Shown piece by piece: positions 6,142 to 15,842 of a stretch of 55,727 nt of DNA (its first letter is position 1; the number at the start of each line of letters is the position of its first letter). Location of the stretch: positions 1 to 55,727 of IMG/VR virus record IMGVR_UViG_3300045999_001046; one strand, 5' to 3'. This DNA is from a virus. The notes beneath the pieces are model-generated. The model saw only the letters and a list, made by a program, of their open reading frames with translations. It did no database searches and was not told the origin of the DNA. The translations under genes and the position numbers were made by a program.

Positions 6142-9003
6142 ATGCTTACGAGGACAGACTTCCTGTCTTTAGTTTTACCACCTACGGGGCACTATTGCGT
6201 AGTGGGGCTAAAGAAGGATGCAAAACCAAAACAAATATTCGTGTCGTCAATAGAGGAGATTGATCTCTATGCGGATGCGCTGGTGCATAAAGGGTACGAC
6301 GCGTACTTTGCACTTGCTTCGTTCACTGAAGATACGGGACGGACTGCTGCCAATGCAGCACAACTAAATTCTTTCTTTCTCGATCTCGATTGCGGTCTTG
6401 GTAAGCCTTATGCTGACCAAGCGGATGGTATTGCTGCGCTCAAAGAGTTCGTGAAAAAAGTTGGTATGCCAAAGCCAACTGCGATTGTGAACTCCGGACG
6501 TGGGGTGCATGCGTACTGGGTAGTAGAGCAGCCTATCGAGAAAGCCGAGTGGCGTGGATTAGCGGAAGGTCTCAAGGCACTGTGCACGGCGCACAACCTG
6601 CATGCTGACCCAGCAGTCACCGCTGACGTTGCGCGTATCTTGCGTATACCAAACACGCTGAACTTTAAGAACCCGGATGACCCGTCACCCGTGAAGCTTG
6701 TCATGGCTGGGTCTCGCGTAGGTATAGAGGCGCTGCGCGATAAGTTCGTGGCGAATGAACTACACATCCCCGGCGAGAAACCGTTTCAGCGGGAGATGGA
6801 CCCGACTACGCTGGCACTGCTGGGCAACTATCAGTCCAAGTTCAAGACCATCCTGATCAAATCAGTACAAGGAGAAGGCTGTGCTCAGATTGCGCACATT
6901 TATCAAAATCAGGACTCCGTGGAGGAACCGCTATGGAGGGCAGGCTTATCGATTGCTCACCACTGCGCCGACGCAGCAAAAGCCATTCATATCCTCTCGA
7001 ACAAACATCCGGAATATGATGCGCGTACAACTGAAAAGAAAGCAGCGCAGACCAAAGGTCCATACACTTGCGAGACCTTTAAAAAGCTATCACCTGCGTT
7101 ATGCGAGGGCTGTACGGTCAAGGTTACCTCTCCTATACAAATCGGACGAGAAGTTATCCACCCCGACGAAAATGCGGATGACCCGGTTGTACAGGACGTT
7201 GAGCCTGTTACCCAAGAAGTGCGTCAGTACACGATACCTAAATACCCTTTTCCTTTCTTTCGTGGGAACGTAGGTGGTATCTATTTACAGGTAGAACCGA
7301 AGAAGAACAAAGACGGCACCGTAGAAAGCATGGAAGACATACTAGTTTTCCCGCATGACTTCTATGTTGTGAAGCGACTGCACGATCCTGAAGAAGGTGA
7401 GTGCATCATGATGCGACTGCATTTACCAAAAGACGGTGTGCGTGAGTTCATCATGCCGCTGCGGGAAGTCATATCCAAAGACAGATTCATGGGCGAGATT
7501 GCCAAGCATGGTGTGGCGATCATCGGTAAAAAACAGGAGGCAATGATGTTATACACCACCCGCTGGGTTGAGGAGCTTCAGGCAATCGGCAAAGCTGAGA
7601 TTGCTCGAAAGCAGTTTGGTTGGTTGTCAGATAACAGCGCGTTTATTCTGGGCGATAAAGAAGTCCGGCACGATGCTATTGAGTACAGTCCGCCTTCCGC
7701 TGCGACACTACCTTTGATACCTGCGTTTGGTGTGCGCGGTGACTTCCACGTGTGGAAAGATGTGGTCAACCATTACCGGCATCCCGGCATGGAGCTTCGT
7801 GCATTGGCACTCTTTATGGGTTTTGGTGGGCCGCTGATGAAGTTCGTGGCAGGCGGTGCGCTGAATGGGTTCCTGCTGAATCTGGTCAGTAAAGAAGGCG
7901 GCACCGGTAAATCAACGCTGCTGCAAGCAATCAATAGTATCTACGGCAACCCTGATGCGCTGATGATGTCCTACAAGGATACGCACAACTTCCGCTTGCA
8001 GCGGTTTGGCAGCATGCAGAACATCACCGCGACGATTGACGAGCTGACCAATATGAAGCCGGAGATGATGTCCGATCTGGTGTACGACATTACATCAGGT
8101 AAAGGTAAAGGCCGGATGTCCGCCAAAGCCAACGTGGAGCGGGTTAACAATACGACATGGCAGCTACCGGTGGTCTCTTCCTCCAACAAGGTGATCCGGG
8201 ACGCGCTGCTGTCGATCAAGTCTTTCCCCGAACCGGAACTGTTGCGCATACTGGAGGCAAATTTAGCTATTGATAGTTCGCTCGATGCAGTGCAGGCCAA
8301 GCAGCACTTTGGCAGGTTGCCAAGCAACTACGGACACGCAATCATCCCCTACATCCAACACGTACAAAGTGACTTACCTGCGATGATTGAATTGTTGAAT
8401 GGTGTGAACGAAAAGTTAGACCGGGCGGCAGGCATCATGGGCAACGAGCGGTTCTGGTCTGCCGGTATGGCGATTGGCCTGACAGGCGGCATCATCGCGG
8501 CTCGGTTGGGGTTGCACGACATTCCGGTCAAGCCGGTGATGGACTGCGCGGTGCAGTTGATTCAGAACAGCCGCCGCAGTAACAAGGAGTCAATGTTCGA
8601 CAGTGAAGATTTCCTTGGCGCGTTCCTACAGCGGCACTTCCACGAGATTCTGGTGATCAACGGGTCGAAGGACAACAAGACTGGGCTGGAGCATGCGCCC
8701 ATCCGGGAACCCCGTGGCCCACTAACCGTACGGTATGAGCCAGATACCAAGCTGTTATTTGTGTCGGTACGCCCGTACCGGGAAGATTGCAGCAAGTATT
8801 CGATGAGCTATGACGGGTCGCTGGAGCCGTACCAGAAGGCTGGGGCTTTCCTTGGAATGAAGCGCAAGCGGATGTTTGCAGGCACGATTACCAATACTGC
8901 GCAGAATGTACACGCGCTGGTGTTCGATGCTTCGAAGCTGGACTTTTTTAATGAGGATGTCCTGCTAAATGCTCCGGATTCTATCCCTTCCGATTTCGAT
9001 TGA
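6142..9003 (+). CDS. primase-helicase (AEP-like primase plus SF3/DUF927-like ATPase)
   Basis: A 953-aa fusion for primer synthesis and DNA unwinding. The N-terminal ~180 residues match an archaeo-eukaryotic primase/PrimPol core: FFLDLDCG (acidic motif, 78-85), SGRGVHAYW (118-126) and RILRIPNTLNFKN (165-177). A middle region links to a helicase whose Walker A is GGTGKST (586-592) and Walker B TIDELTN (about 631-637), as in D5/DUF927-type phage helicases. No separate DnaB or DnaG gene is visible, so this single protein probably does both jobs. Upstream 93 nt hold an imperfect hairpin (AGGGTAGT...ACTATCCCT) of unknown role; the start follows a GGGGCGG-type binding site. Confidence 0.88.
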   Translation: MLTRTDFLSLVLPPTGHYCVVGLKKDAKPKQIFVSSIEEIDLYADALVHKGYDAYFALASFTEDTGRTAANAAQLNSFFLDLDCGLGKPYADQADGIAALKEFVKKVGMPKPTAIVNSGRGVHAYWVVEQPIEKAEWRGLAEGLKALCTAHNLHADPAVTADVARILRIPNTLNFKNPDDPSPVKLVMAGSRVGIEALRDKFVANELHIPGEKPFQREMDPTTLALLGNYQSKFKTILIKSVQGEGCAQIAHIYQNQDSVEEPLWRAGLSIAHHCADAAKAIHILSNKHPEYDARTTEKKAAQTKGPYTCETFKKLSPALCEGCTVKVTSPIQIGREVIHPDENADDPVVQDVEPVTQEVRQYTIPKYPFPFFRGNVGGIYLQVEPKKNKDGTVESMEDILVFPHDFYVVKRLHDPEEGECIMMRLHLPKDGVREFIMPLREVISKDRFMGEIAKHGVAIIGKKQEAMMLYTTRWVEELQAIGKAEIARKQFGWLSDNSAFILGDKEVRHDAIEYSPPSAATLPLIPAFGVRGDFHVWKDVVNHYRHPGMELRALALFMGFGGPLMKFVAGGALNGFLLNLVSKEGGTGKSTLLQAINSIYGNPDALMMSYKDTHNFRLQRFGSMQNITATIDELTNMKPEMMSDLVYDITSGKGKGRMSAKANVERVNNTTWQLPVVSSSNKVIRDALLSIKSFPEPELLRILEANLAIDSSLDAVQAKQHFGRLPSNYGHAIIPYIQHVQSDLPAMIELLNGVNEKLDRAAGIMGNERFWSAGMAIGLTGGIIAARLGLHDIPVKPVMDCAVQLIQNSRRSNKESMFDSEDFLGAFLQRHFHEILVINGSKDNKTGLEHAPIREPRGPLTVRYEPDTKLLFVSVRPYREDCSKYSMSYDGSLEPYQKAGAFLGMKRKRMFAGTITNTAQNVHALVFDASKLDFFNEDVLLNAPDSIPSDFD

Positions 9004-9169
9004 TTGGAAGAACTTCCGCCCGGATACCTCGATCTTCATACCCTGTCTGGATTACCGCCCAGTGCAGGAGTTTGTGGAGACTGAGGCTACCCGGCTGCGG
9101 ATGCAAGTTGTTTGCAAACGGGTAATAGAAAACCGTAAGTACGGATTGCGTGTCTGGAGATTGGCATGA
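8969..9169 (+). CDS. small conserved phage protein
   Basis: A 66-aa basic protein of unknown function that starts inside the last 35 nt of the primase-helicase gene and ends before the terminator. WKNFRPDTSIFIPCLD and VVCKRVIENRKYGLRVWRL are compact, non-repetitive and protein-like, and the overlap suggests translational coupling. GAGG lies about 12 nt before the ATG. It is the last gene of the rightward replication operon. Confidence 0.6.
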   Translation: MLRILSLPISIDWKNFRPDTSIFIPCLDYRPVQEFVETEATRLRMQVVCKRVIENRKYGLRVWRLA

Positions 9170-9213
9170 TATGCTTGGCGCACTCACTGCTTTCTCCAAG
9201 GGAAGTTGAGTTC

Positions 9214-9253
9214 GCCCCCGTGTGCTTCTCCCCTTTGCACCGGGGGCTTTTTT
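9214..9253 (+). terminator. intrinsic terminator closing the replication operon
   Basis: GCCCCCGTG pairs with CACCGGGGGC (one bulged base) and is followed by six T on the plus strand. The T-run overlaps the stop codon of the convergent late gene. On the minus strand there is no T-run after the stem, so it works mainly for plus-strand transcripts. Confidence 0.85.
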
Positions 9254-12200
9254 ACATCCCCGCCATCTGCTTCAGCTTCGGTACGTTGTAAGCTTGCAGC
9301 ACTTCTTTCTCAATTCGCAGTATCTCATCCACCTTTTCGCGCTTTTCCGCCGGTGATAGGTCGGCATCATTAGCGATGATGTTGCGGTACTGACGTAGTT
9401 TCCCGAGCTGGTCCTCAATCTTATTGATAATACCCTTCATGGAGTACAGTTTAAGCTTGTCCTCTGATAGGTAGTCTTGTAGCTCTTCCGCACGGCCTTC
9501 GCGCTTGAAGGTATTAACTGAGTTGACTACCTTGTCCACACGCTCACGGAACTCATAGAACTCTGTCTTATACCCACGCCCAGTGTCGTCGTACATAAAC
9601 GTCTTGACCAACGGCAGCTTGTTGGTAGGCTTAGCCATCCGGTTGGGGTCACCCGCCGCATCAGTTACATCAAGTAGCACTCCACCTACCGTGCCAAGAT
9701 AGCCGCGTACCAGATAGTCAGCCTTCATCGGAGAAATGCCGACATACCCAAAGAGTTTGGCAAGTTCTGATGTCCGGTCGTTGAACTGCAAGTAGGTCTC
9801 TTTACCCGCCATGTTGATGCCAACAATCGGGTTGCCTGTGAAGAACGAATAGTTCGTCGCTACTTCAACAGCAGGCTTGAGCAACTGAGGCATCAGGTTA
9901 ACCCCACCATACGCGTTGATAGCCGCATCCTTCATACCCTTCATAAAGGTCGTAGCGTCTACCGGACGCTCAGTGCCAGCCCGTGCGATAGCTTGGTACA
10001 TGCGCTCTGGGATAACTTTGAACAGGAAACCAATCTCCGGTGGTACAGGCAGCTTCATACCGGTGCCGGGGATAATAAAGTTAAGATCACGCTCGCGGTC
10101 ATCCAGACCTTTGTAATCGTCATCGTCGCTTACTAACGCGGCATACAGCATAGATAGCGCAGCGACTTTCGCACCTGTACCGAAGAACAAAGCCATAGCA
10201 GCCTTGCGATCCTCCATCGCCAACCCTTTACCCTGCATAGTGCGATACAGCACGTCCATACCTTGGATGTAGGCGTTCATGAACGGGACAATCTGGCGCA
10301 GGATACGCACTGTCTGCCCATCACCAGCGGTTTTAAAGTTGATGTACTCCTTGGCGCGGTGAAAAGCCAGCACTCGGTCGCCGGTCTCTTTCATGGTCTG
10401 GTCGTAAATAGCAGCACGTACTGCCATATCCGCTGACAACGAGAAGTCCTCCAGCTTGTCCCAGAACCGCCCAATAGCTGCACGGTCTTGCAGCCCATGC
10501 CGCTCACGCACTTTACGCATGACGTGATCCGGCATCCCATCGTAAGCACCAGTAATACCTAGCCCCTGAATATCAGACTCGCTGCCGGTGACTGCTTTGT
10601 AGAAGTTGCCAAGGATTTGCGTAGGTAGTGAGAACGGATGCTTCACACCCGACAAGAACATCGCACGCACCGTATCCTGTGTAAGCTGGCTCAGCGCGAA
10701 GGTTGGCATGTGGGTAACGAAGCTACGCAGCCCGGTAGCAGCAGTTCTAAACGCACCCAACACAGGCCCTGCAACGTCAATGATGTTGGAGAACGCTGCC
10801 AAGTCTTCCTGATTCTGCAAGCGGAACGCCACACGCTCACCATCACGGTAGGCAAACACCACCAAGTGGCGGTTGTTTTTCAGTTCGCGGTCAACCTCAT
10901 CCTGTGTCTTTAACTCATCAGCAGATGGCAACGCCTCAAGCGTCTTAATAGCCGCACGGTTTTTAGTACCTGAGCGCATCGCCCAGATAGTGTGCCCAAC
11001 CATGTTGTCGAGCACATTGCGGATTTCCTTGGAGCTGCCTTCTTTGTCCAATGTAGGAAGATTGGTCAAGTGCACGTTACCGGTACGAATCTTGGTCAGC
11101 CCGTCTACTTTGCTGTCCTCTTCCTCGATACGCGTCCACGGCACGTAGCCAATGTTGTCTTTCCAAGATTGAGCTTCAGCAGTGCTCAACCGCCCGGTGG
11201 CAACCAAGAAGTCGGTGATGCCTTCGTTGTACTTGGTGAATACGTCAAACGCTTGTTTGAGTTCCGGGAACTCACGCATCGCCTCGAGGCCAGCATCGAT
11301 CTCTTCTTGTGAAGCACGGACTTGCACGATCTGCTTACGTAGCAGTTTGGCAGCGGTTTTGTTGCCCTTGGCTTCTGCGGCTTCAGCCTGCTGGCGCAGG
11401 GTTTCTGCACGTTTGTTCAGCTCATTAGCCCGTTGCGCGATGAATGCACGGTGGGCAAGTGTGACAGCAGTTTTAGCTGATCCAAGCTTTGCACCTAGCT
11501 CCTCCGTAATAATCTCAAACACACGGTCAAGACTAATCTGTTGCCCATCTTCTACGCGGTCATAGACTTCAAGCAAACCATCTTTACCAATACGTACCCC
11601 ACCCTTACGCATCAGTTGGTCAGCCAGACCAGTCGCTTCCTGTGCCTGCTCATTCAAGATGTCAGGGCGGATATTGCCCAGCGAGTCTGTTACTTTGTTT
11701 TGGAATACCGCTGCAATCTGTTCTTTGACTGGGGCATCCTTGTCCACGACTGCCTGCCGGAACTTCATTGGCAAGCCTCTAGCTTTGCCTGCTTGCAGTG
11801 TTAATCGATCTAACAACGTCTGATCAACATTAGGTTCTGGCTCGTTGCCGATACCCTTCATGCGTTCGTTCAGCGCAGCAGCACGTTCCCCTTCAGGGGT
11901 CAATACTTCAGCGTTTCGTAGCTGATACGAAATCCGAGCATCTTCAGGATTAAATGCCCCGGAGTTAAACGGTGACTTTAGCTGACTGCTGTTGTAGACA
12001 GCGAGGTTTTTGTGACCGCCTTCTTTGACATAGAAGCCGTCATGCCCTAATGCTTTAATTGCTTTTTGAAATTCTGGCCTTTCTATCGTACTCCAATTAC
12101 CTTCATAAATATCTCCAGCAAACGTGTCTCCTCTTCTGCCGTTAGGAGATGTTTCGTTTAATTTTTTAATTAACGCTGCAACATGCTCTTGGTTTTGGTA

Positions 12201-15200
12201 GTCAAACGGATTCTGGGCACTAACGTATACCGGGACGATATTTGCACGGGAAGGCATTTCATTTAGAGCAAGCGTTCTAAGCTCATCAGCAACATCTGTG
12301 CCTGCACGTTCGGCAATTTTTTGGGCTTCTTTAATAAGTTCTGCCACTTTCTTCGGAGGTAAAAACTCCTCCATGCGGGACTGCATATAATCTTCAGACA
12401 GTTCAGCAAAAGTTTCAGCAAACCTCGGATTATCAGTCACGAAGATCGCATTCGCTTGCTTAGGACGGAACTCCTCAATATCCCGTGCGGTGCCGTGATA
12501 CATCAGCTTTGGTGAGCCATCCGGGTTGCGGATAACTGAGTTGCCAAACCACTTCTTAAAGTTAGCAGTCGCAGTATCCAACAGTCCTCGCACCATCGAC
12601 TGGGCTTCACCGGTTTTCAGATCAGCAGTGGATTTGACCGAAGCCTTTTTTACTTCTTTCAAGTATTGAACGAAAGTCTCATCTGCCAGATACCGCTTGT
12701 TCTTCAGGTTGCCGAAGAAGCTACGCAGAGCCCGTCCTAACCGCGCAAAGTATTTTTCTACGACAGAGATAGGCTTCTCATCCGTAGTTGCCCAACGAGA
12801 TACTTGGTCTGCATACCATTCATCAAAGCTGCGCCAGTACGGCTTCAATTCATCAGCCATACGCCCTTCAGGTACGCGTGTTTGTTTTGCAGCAGTCTTC
12901 GCACGTAGTGCGTCAACGAGTTCCCGTGCAGTCTTACCTTTTTGGGTACCTAACCACTTCTCGAATGACTTCTGTATAGAAGCTTGTAGTTCGGGCGAAG
13001 CGTTGTTGTACATCTCCTTCATATGCACATGCCCAAGCTCATGCGCCAACACTTCAAGCATTGAGGTTTTGCTGGTAGATGCCGTGAAAGCAATATAGTA
13101 ATCGCCGTTAGACAGCCGACGCATAGACCCTGCGTTCAACGGATCAAGTGCTGCCGAGCCAATCGCCCGATAAGGGCCAGTGAACTTACTTATATCTGCC
13201 CGCGCATCTTCCATCGTTGTGATGTAGATATTGGCGCGTAATCCAAGCAGTTTTGACCAGCCAGCAACAACTTCGCCAAGACCTTTCGGCGTATTCTTCG
13301 AAGTCTGGATATGCCCTTTGGTGAACTTAATAAACGGTTTAGTTTTGTGCGCTTGTTCAGCAGCATATTCTTGCCGTTTCTTTTCCGCCACCATTTGGGC
13401 GCGTTCTTGGGGAGTAAAAAGATTGCCTGTATAGGACTCAATATCAAGTTTAGTACGCTGCGATCCTTTTGCAGCGGGGTATACAGGCGCTCCTGTAAGT
13501 GCGGAATACCCGCGTATCAGTGCAAGGTCACCTTCCTGCCAAGCTATTTCACCGCCGAGGTCTTTGGCATGCTGTTCCGCAATAGCACGTTGCTCTGGGG
13601 TGTAAGGTAATTTTGGCGCTGTTTCGCCTTTCAAAGAACGAAGTTGCTCTTCAAGGTCTGCTTCTGCTACTTCTCCAAACCCATCCGTAATATCCTCGAC
13701 GATACCTTTTGCTTCCGCAGGCTTTAGTTTGCCTTCTTGCACCAACCTACGGGATGCTTCTTTAGGAGTTACTTTCCCTTTAGTAGTCGTAGGAGCAGCA
13801 GGTGCTTCCACCGCCGGGGCAGCGGCAGGCGGTACAGCAGGCGCGATAGGTTCACGTGATACCCCTTCTAGTGCAGTTGGCTGTACTCCCGCTCCGACAT
13901 CAGGCTGTTCAGTAACCCCTCCAGTAACATCCATTCCCCCGGTGACAGGTGCTGTAACTCCTCCGGCGGGTACTGCTCCTCGTTCGCCAGCCACTGTAGG
14001 GCTAGGCTCAACTGCTGGTTGGACAGGTTCTGTAGGTTGGATGACATCAGTTGCCTCCTTTGCTTTTTTAGCGCGTGGCTTTCTTGGTGGACGCAGATCA
14101 AGTTCACCTTGCTCCATGAACACCGGACTGCTCAAGAAGTTGTTAACCCCTTCGATCAGCTTAGGGCTGCGGTTAGGGTCGTTAGCAAAATCAGTCAGCA
14201 CTTCTTGAACTTCGGCACGCTGGGCGGGATCAACCAAATCCTTGCCCATAATAGCTTCACGCAACTTCTTATTGGTCGCGCCAATACCCATCACCTTGAA
14301 GTCAGCTTCGGTAACCGGGCGAGTTTCAACCGCTTCCTCCATAGTAGGTGCAGGTTGAATGTACTGTGGACCAAGACGGAACCCCGGTTCTTCTTCAGGA
14401 ACTACTAGTTCAGGTGCTGGCTGTGCCTCAAACAGGGCGCGTTGCTTACGCTCATCCATCTGCAAAAACGCACGATCAGCATCTGTAACCGCCTCACCAG
14501 CTTGCAGTCTGCTTTGTATGTCCTGTAGACGCTGCTGACGGAAGAACTCTGTTTGTTCAGGCGTGATCCCTTCGGGAGCAGTAGGTGCTTCACCCAGCAC
14601 AACACCTTCGCCAGTCTGCTGTCGAGGCATCGCAGGAGCTTCAAAGTCCAACCCCATCTGCTCCGGTTCTGGTGCAGCACCCGCACGCCCTGCGTCTTCC
14701 AAACCTTTGGACAGTTGCTTGATCTGAGTTGCAAGACCCTCACGAGCGGTGTTCAGCTCATTTGCTCGATTGAGGATGGCGGTCTTTTGCTCATCAGAAG
14801 CTGCGGCCTCGAACTGTCCTTTCAGGCGGTCAATCTCACGCATCAGCACGTCATGCTGATCTCGCAACTCAGTAATCTGGAACAGCCGATTCTGACGTTC
14901 GGCTTCTTTTTCTTCTGCTGCGCGGAACGGCTCTGGTGGCGCACGGAACCCTTCGTATCCTTCACCTAGCTCAGGCACTTGTCCGAGCGGCAGTTGTCTG
15001 GCTTCAGCCGGTACACCTACTGCGGGTTGTGCCGCTGGTGGTTGCGCCCCCGGTGCGCCTCGTGCTCTACGTCCAAGCGCGGCATCCATCAAGAACCGAG
15101 TTAGCGCACCAGCACCTGCACCATAAGCGCCTTCTTCTGCGGCACCAGCAAAGATTGGTTGTTCTGGGTTGTAGAGGCCCTGCGCAATCATGTTCTGCGC

Positions 15201-15833
15201 GACTTTCTGGGCGGCTTCCGTTGCGCCTTCAACGCCACCTGTGGCAGCGGCGCGGGCAATGATGGACTTACCTACTTTAATTTGTGGGGCCAGCAAGTCG
15301 AGCAGACCAACCGGCGTACCCAGCAGAGTAGCCATAGCGCGGTCTTCACTAGTAGCACCCTTTTCTTCAGCAGCAAGACGCGCTTCACCCGCACCCGCAC
15401 CGGCACCAAGACCAACACCAGCAACCCTACCCGCAACACCAAGTGGGCCAGTTGCAAAGAATGGGATTGTGGAGCCTAGCGCCTCACCAAACTTACGTGG
15501 AATTTCTTCTTCGTAACCAATTTCAGGCGCAAACGGTTTCCGTAGCGCAGCACCTTTTTCTTGGATGAATTTGCGCGTGGGCTCTTCGTACCCTTCAGGC
15601 AGCATAGCCGCAGCACCAACCCCAGCAGTCTCAAGCAACCCAACGGCACCGGAGGGAATGCCCTTGAAGAACTCTTTGACTTCGCCACCGATAGTGGGGC
15701 CTGCGGCTAGTTTACGAAACTGCGCCGGGGTTAGCCCCTCTGTTGCCAAATAACCGTCAATGTGAACCGGGGGCGCATTCTGATCGATCATGCTCCGGAC
15801 GTTAGCGATGATCTGTTCATAGCGGTTTGCCAT
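9252..15833 (-). CDS. giant polyvalent ejection protein (metalloprotease + ADP-ribosyltransferase-like + LPD38-like)
   Basis: A 2193-aa protein, last gene of the late operon. The N-terminal ~200 residues contain Gly/Ala-rich hydrophobic segments. A long charged, Pro/Ala-rich region follows. A zinc metallopeptidase motif HELGH sits at 931-935. Then a segment starting VIRNPDGSPKLMYHGTARD (YHGT at 1112-1115), with FVTDNPRFAETFA and ending GAFNPEDARISYQ (~1300), matches the phage ART-PolyVal ADP-ribosyltransferase type. The C-terminal third (THMPTFALSQLTQDT... onwards, ~1690-2000) resembles the large polyvalent protein domain LPD38. Such proteins are thought to be packaged and injected to protect incoming DNA or modify host proteins. 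The ART catalytic Glu is not certain from inspection. Confidence 0.85.
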   Translation of the reverse strand: MANRYEQIIANVRSMIDQNAPPVHIDGYLATEGLTPAQFRKLAAGPTIGGEVKEFFKGIPSGAVGLLETAGVGAAAMLPEGYEEPTRKFIQEKGAALRKPFAPEIGYEEEIPRKFGEALGSTIPFFATGPLGVAGRVAGVGLGAGAGAGEARLAAEEKGATSEDRAMATLLGTPVGLLDLLAPQIKVGKSIIARAAATGGVEGATEAAQKVAQNMIAQGLYNPEQPIFAGAAEEGAYGAGAGALTRFLMDAALGRRARGAPGAQPPAAQPAVGVPAEARQLPLGQVPELGEGYEGFRAPPEPFRAAEEKEAERQNRLFQITELRDQHDVLMREIDRLKGQFEAAASDEQKTAILNRANELNTAREGLATQIKQLSKGLEDAGRAGAAPEPEQMGLDFEAPAMPRQQTGEGVVLGEAPTAPEGITPEQTEFFRQQRLQDIQSRLQAGEAVTDADRAFLQMDERKQRALFEAQPAPELVVPEEEPGFRLGPQYIQPAPTMEEAVETRPVTEADFKVMGIGATNKKLREAIMGKDLVDPAQRAEVQEVLTDFANDPNRSPKLIEGVNNFLSSPVFMEQGELDLRPPRKPRAKKAKEATDVIQPTEPVQPAVEPSPTVAGERGAVPAGGVTAPVTGGMDVTGGVTEQPDVGAGVQPTALEGVSREPIAPAVPPAAAPAVEAPAAPTTTKGKVTPKEASRRLVQEGKLKPAEAKGIVEDITDGFGEVAEADLEEQLRSLKGETAPKLPYTPEQRAIAEQHAKDLGGEIAWQEGDLALIRGYSALTGAPVYPAAKGSQRTKLDIESYTGNLFTPQERAQMVAEKKRQEYAAEQAHKTKPFIKFTKGHIQTSKNTPKGLGEVVAGWSKLLGLRANIYITTMEDARADISKFTGPYRAIGSAALDPLNAGSMRRLSNGDYYIAFTASTSKTSMLEVLAHELGHVHMKEMYNNASPELQASIQKSFEKWLGTQKGKTARELVDALRAKTAAKQTRVPEGRMADELKPYWRSFDEWYADQVSRWATTDEKPISVVEKYFARLGRALRSFFGNLKNKRYLADETFVQYLKEVKKASVKSTADLKTGEAQSMVRGLLDTATANFKKWFGNSVIRNPDGSPKLMYHGTARDIEEFRPKQANAIFVTDNPRFAETFAELSEDYMQSRMEEFLPPKKVAELIKEAQKIAERAGTDVADELRTLALNEMPSRANIVPVYVSAQNPFDYQNQEHVAALIKKLNETSPNGRRGDTFAGDIYEGNWSTIERPEFQKAIKALGHDGFYVKEGGHKNLAVYNSSQLKSPFNSGAFNPEDARISYQLRNAEVLTPEGERAAALNERMKGIGNEPEPNVDQTLLDRLTLQAGKARGLPMKFRQAVVDKDAPVKEQIAAVFQNKVTDSLGNIRPDILNEQAQEATGLADQLMRKGGVRIGKDGLLEVYDRVEDGQQISLDRVFEIITEELGAKLGSAKTAVTLAHRAFIAQRANELNKRAETLRQQAEAAEAKGNKTAAKLLRKQIVQVRASQEEIDAGLEAMREFPELKQAFDVFTKYNEGITDFLVATGRLSTAEAQSWKDNIGYVPWTRIEEEDSKVDGLTKIRTGNVHLTNLPTLDKEGSSKEIRNVLDNMVGHTIWAMRSGTKNRAAIKTLEALPSADELKTQDEVDRELKNNRHLVVFAYRDGERVAFRLQNQEDLAAFSNIIDVAGPVLGAFRTAATGLRSFVTHMPTFALSQLTQDTVRAMFLSGVKHPFSLPTQILGNFYKAVTGSESDIQGLGITGAYDGMPDHVMRKVRERHGLQDRAAIGRFWDKLEDFSLSADMAVRAAIYDQTMKETGDRVLAFHRAKEYINFKTAGDGQTVRILRQIVPFMNAYIQGMDVLYRTMQGKGLAMEDRKAAMALFFGTGAKVAALSMLYAALVSDDDDYKGLDDRERDLNFIIPGTGMKLPVPPEIGFLFKVIPERMYQAIARAGTERPVDATTFMKGMKDAAINAYGGVNLMPQLLKPAVEVATNYSFFTGNPIVGINMAGKETYLQFNDRTSELAKLFGYVGISPMKADYLVRGYLGTVGGVLLDVTDAAGDPNRMAKPTNKLPLVKTFMYDDTGRGYKTEFYEFRERVDKVVNSVNTFKREGRAEELQDYLSEDKLKLYSMKGIINKIEDQLGKLRQYRNIIANDADLSPAEKREKVDEILRIEKEVLQAYNVPKLKQMAGM

Positions 15834-15842
15834 GATGCGCCT

